DNA of 17,390 bases. Origin: Pseudomonadota bacterium. GTDB taxonomy: Bacteria; Pseudomonadota; Gammaproteobacteria; Burkholderiales; Burkholderiaceae_C. Positions within the stretch are counted from its first letter, which is position 1; each line of letters opens with the position of its first letter. Positions 16,310-17,390 of the stretch are shown in pieces. Under the pieces are notes generated by a model, which ran no database searches, was not told where the DNA came from, and worked only from the letters and a program-made list of their open reading frames with translations. The DNA lies in the NCBI GenBank assembly GCA_023418355.1, contig JAEZZU010000329.1:1-17390 (forward strand), in the 5' to 3' direction. The position numbers and the translations under genes were made by a program.

Positions 16310-16349
16310 TTGCTTGCCTTCAGGCCTTTATGCCTTGAAAAGCAAGCAA
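16310..16349 (-). repeat. Long stem-loop past the FAD monooxygenase gene
   Basis: TTGCTTGC (16310-16317) pairs with GCAAGCAA (16342-16349). Inside, TTCA-GGC pairs with GCCTTGAA with one bulged base, around a short loop. The hairpin starts 31 nt after the minus-strand stop at 16381. There is no run of U after it on the minus strand, so if it ends transcription it is not a classical intrinsic terminator. An AT-rich stretch (16267-16290) follows. Confidence 0.6.
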
Positions 16350-16380
16350 AGTTCAGCGCTGGGCACTCTGTTTTTTGAAG

Positions 16381-17390
16381 TCAGCGCATGTTGCGCGAAA
16401 AAAACGGCAGCGCAGGCAGCTGGCCGCGAATGACCGTCCAGGGGCTGCGGCCCGTGAGCTGGGCCACGATGGCGGCCTTCACAGGCGGCATGTTGCGCGA
16501 CAGACCGATCACCGCCTGGCGCACCAGACGGGGCACGGGGCGCGCATCGGTGAACAGCTTCACCACGGTGTTCGTGCCCTGGAAAATGGGCCAGGCGTGG
16601 CGGTGGTGGCCCTGGGCATAGGGCTCGAGCACCTCGGCGCGGCCCCAGTCCTGGCCGGCACCATAGGCGGACACGATGCAGGCCGTCAGCCGCTCCACGC
16701 CCGACAGACCCAGGTTGAAGCCATGGGCCGTCACCGGGTGCATGCCGATGGCGGCGTCCCCCAGCAGCGCAAAGCGCGTGCCGCTGAAGCGGTGGGCATA
16801 GGTGGCCACCAGTGGATAGATATGGCGCTCGCCCACCAGCTGCATGTCCCCCAGGCGACCCTGGAAGTGGCTGTGCACGTGGGCGGCAAAGTCTTCGGGC
16901 GAGAGCTGCATGAGCTGCTGCGCATCGGCCGAATCCGTGGTCACCACGGCAGAGCACAGCAGCTCGCCGGTTTCAGGATCGGGCTGCAGGGGCAGGATGG
17001 CCAGGGTGCGGTCGTAGCCAAAGCACTCATGGGCCTTGCCGTCATGCGGCACGGTGTGGCTGAGGCGGCAGACGATGACGCTGCGGCCAAAGTCCGTCAT
17101 CTGCGCGCCCACACCCAGCATGCGGCGCACGCTGGAGAAACGGCTGTCTGCCGCAATCACCAGCGGAGCCTTGAGCGGTGCGCCATCAACGCGCACGCCG
17201 TTGTCGTCCTGTGTGTAGTGGACTTCGGCGTGCGAAGGCGTCACCGTCACCTGCGTCACGCGGGCACCGGTGATGATGTGCACGCCTTCGGTGGTGCTGG
17301 CCACTTCCCAGGCCGTGCGGCGCAGGGCATGGTTGGGCACGATGCGGCCCAGATAGTCTGCGCCACTGCCGTCAGAGACGATGTCCAGCG
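16381..17390 (-). CDS. ubiM: FAD-dependent monooxygenase, UbiM/UbiH-like ubiquinone hydroxylase, 5' end missing
   Basis: The frame is open to the right edge, so about 336 residues of the C-terminal part are seen and the N-terminal Rossmann GxGxxG lies outside. The GTG at 17340 is internal, since coding continues upstream as LDIVSDGSGADYLGRI. Visible family features are the second FAD motif VIAADSRFSSVRRMLGV and the third FAD motif ALLGDAAIGMHPVTAHGFNLGL, which belong to class A flavoprotein hydroxylases of the UbiH/UbiF/VisC group. The AHGFNLGL form, in place of the usual GQGLNLG, resembles UbiM, a 5-demethoxyubiquinol hydroxylase. The expected role is ring hydroxylation in ubiquinone synthesis at the inner membrane. 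The family call is firm; the UbiM assignment is tentative because the N-terminus is missing. Confidence 0.72.
   Translation of the reverse strand, partial: LDIVSDGSGADYLGRIVPNHALRRTAWEVASTTEGVHIITGARVTQVTVTPSHAEVHYTQDDNGVRVDGAPLKAPLVIAADSRFSSVRRMLGVGAQMTDFGRSVIVCRLSHTVPHDGKAHECFGYDRTLAILPLQPDPETGELLCSAVVTTDSADAQQLMQLSPEDFAAHVHSHFQGRLGDMQLVGERHIYPLVATYAHRFSGTRFALLGDAAIGMHPVTAHGFNLGLSGVERLTACIVSAYGAGQDWGRAEVLEPYAQGHHRHAWPIFQGTNTVVKLFTDARPVPRLVRQAVIGLSRNMPPVKAAIVAQLTGRSPWTVIRGQLPALPFFSRNMR

Overview
The window is 17.4 kb of GC-rich, mostly chromosomal housekeeping DNA. Its gene content (a cobalamin-dependent methionine synthase lacking the homocysteine domain, an SAH riboswitch, a UbiM/UbiH-like hydroxylase, a PduO-type adenosyltransferase and an AarC-like CoA-transferase) and its codon use point to a betaproteobacterium of the order Burkholderiales, most likely Comamonadaceae (Comamonas-like). 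This assignment is inferred from family resemblance; no search was run.

Layout. The left edge (1-1655) holds the 3' end of a gene with a HEPN-type R-x4-H motif. It runs convergently into a single-gene HipA-family kinase of the YjjJ (HipH) type that carries its own N-terminal winged helix. An AT-rich intergenic region (1656-1835) carries five copies of a TGAATAGA-core repeat, three of them in exact 12-bp tandem. Next come metH (1836-4568) with an S-adenosylhomocysteine riboswitch in its leader, an FAD-linked D-lactate/glycolate-type dehydrogenase, and a small exported EF-hand protein, all on the minus strand. Divergent from these is a PduO-type ATP:cob(I)alamin adenosyltransferase (6861-7436). 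A DadA-like D-amino acid dehydrogenase and a YdiI-like hotdog thioesterase follow on the minus strand. Then recQ (TTG start) and a short ACT-domain threonine ammonia-lyase lie on the plus strand. The right part is all minus strand: an acetyl-CoA hydrolase/succinate CoA-transferase with a repeat-rich 0.5-kb control region, the uracil permease uraA, and a truncated UbiM/UbiH-like FAD monooxygenase that leaves the window.

How the genes relate. These are mainly single-gene transcription units, several closed by clear hairpin/T-tract terminators. There are two cobalamin-related genes (metH and the adenosyltransferase). MetH and its riboswitch belong to the methionine/SAM/SAH cycle. The CoA-transferase, D-lactate-type dehydrogenase, DadA-like enzyme and threonine ammonia-lyase fit carbon and amino-acid catabolism.

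The most informative non-coding signals are three. (1) The metH SAH riboswitch has a 12-bp helix that would cover the ribosome binding site and competes directly with the riboswitch pseudoknot. (2) A periodic operator-like repeat array lies upstream of the HipA-family toxin. (3) Stacked symmetric and direct-repeat elements lie upstream of the CoA-transferase. I did not find a convincing wholly new multi-gene system, CRISPR array, insertion sequence, tRNA or rRNA.
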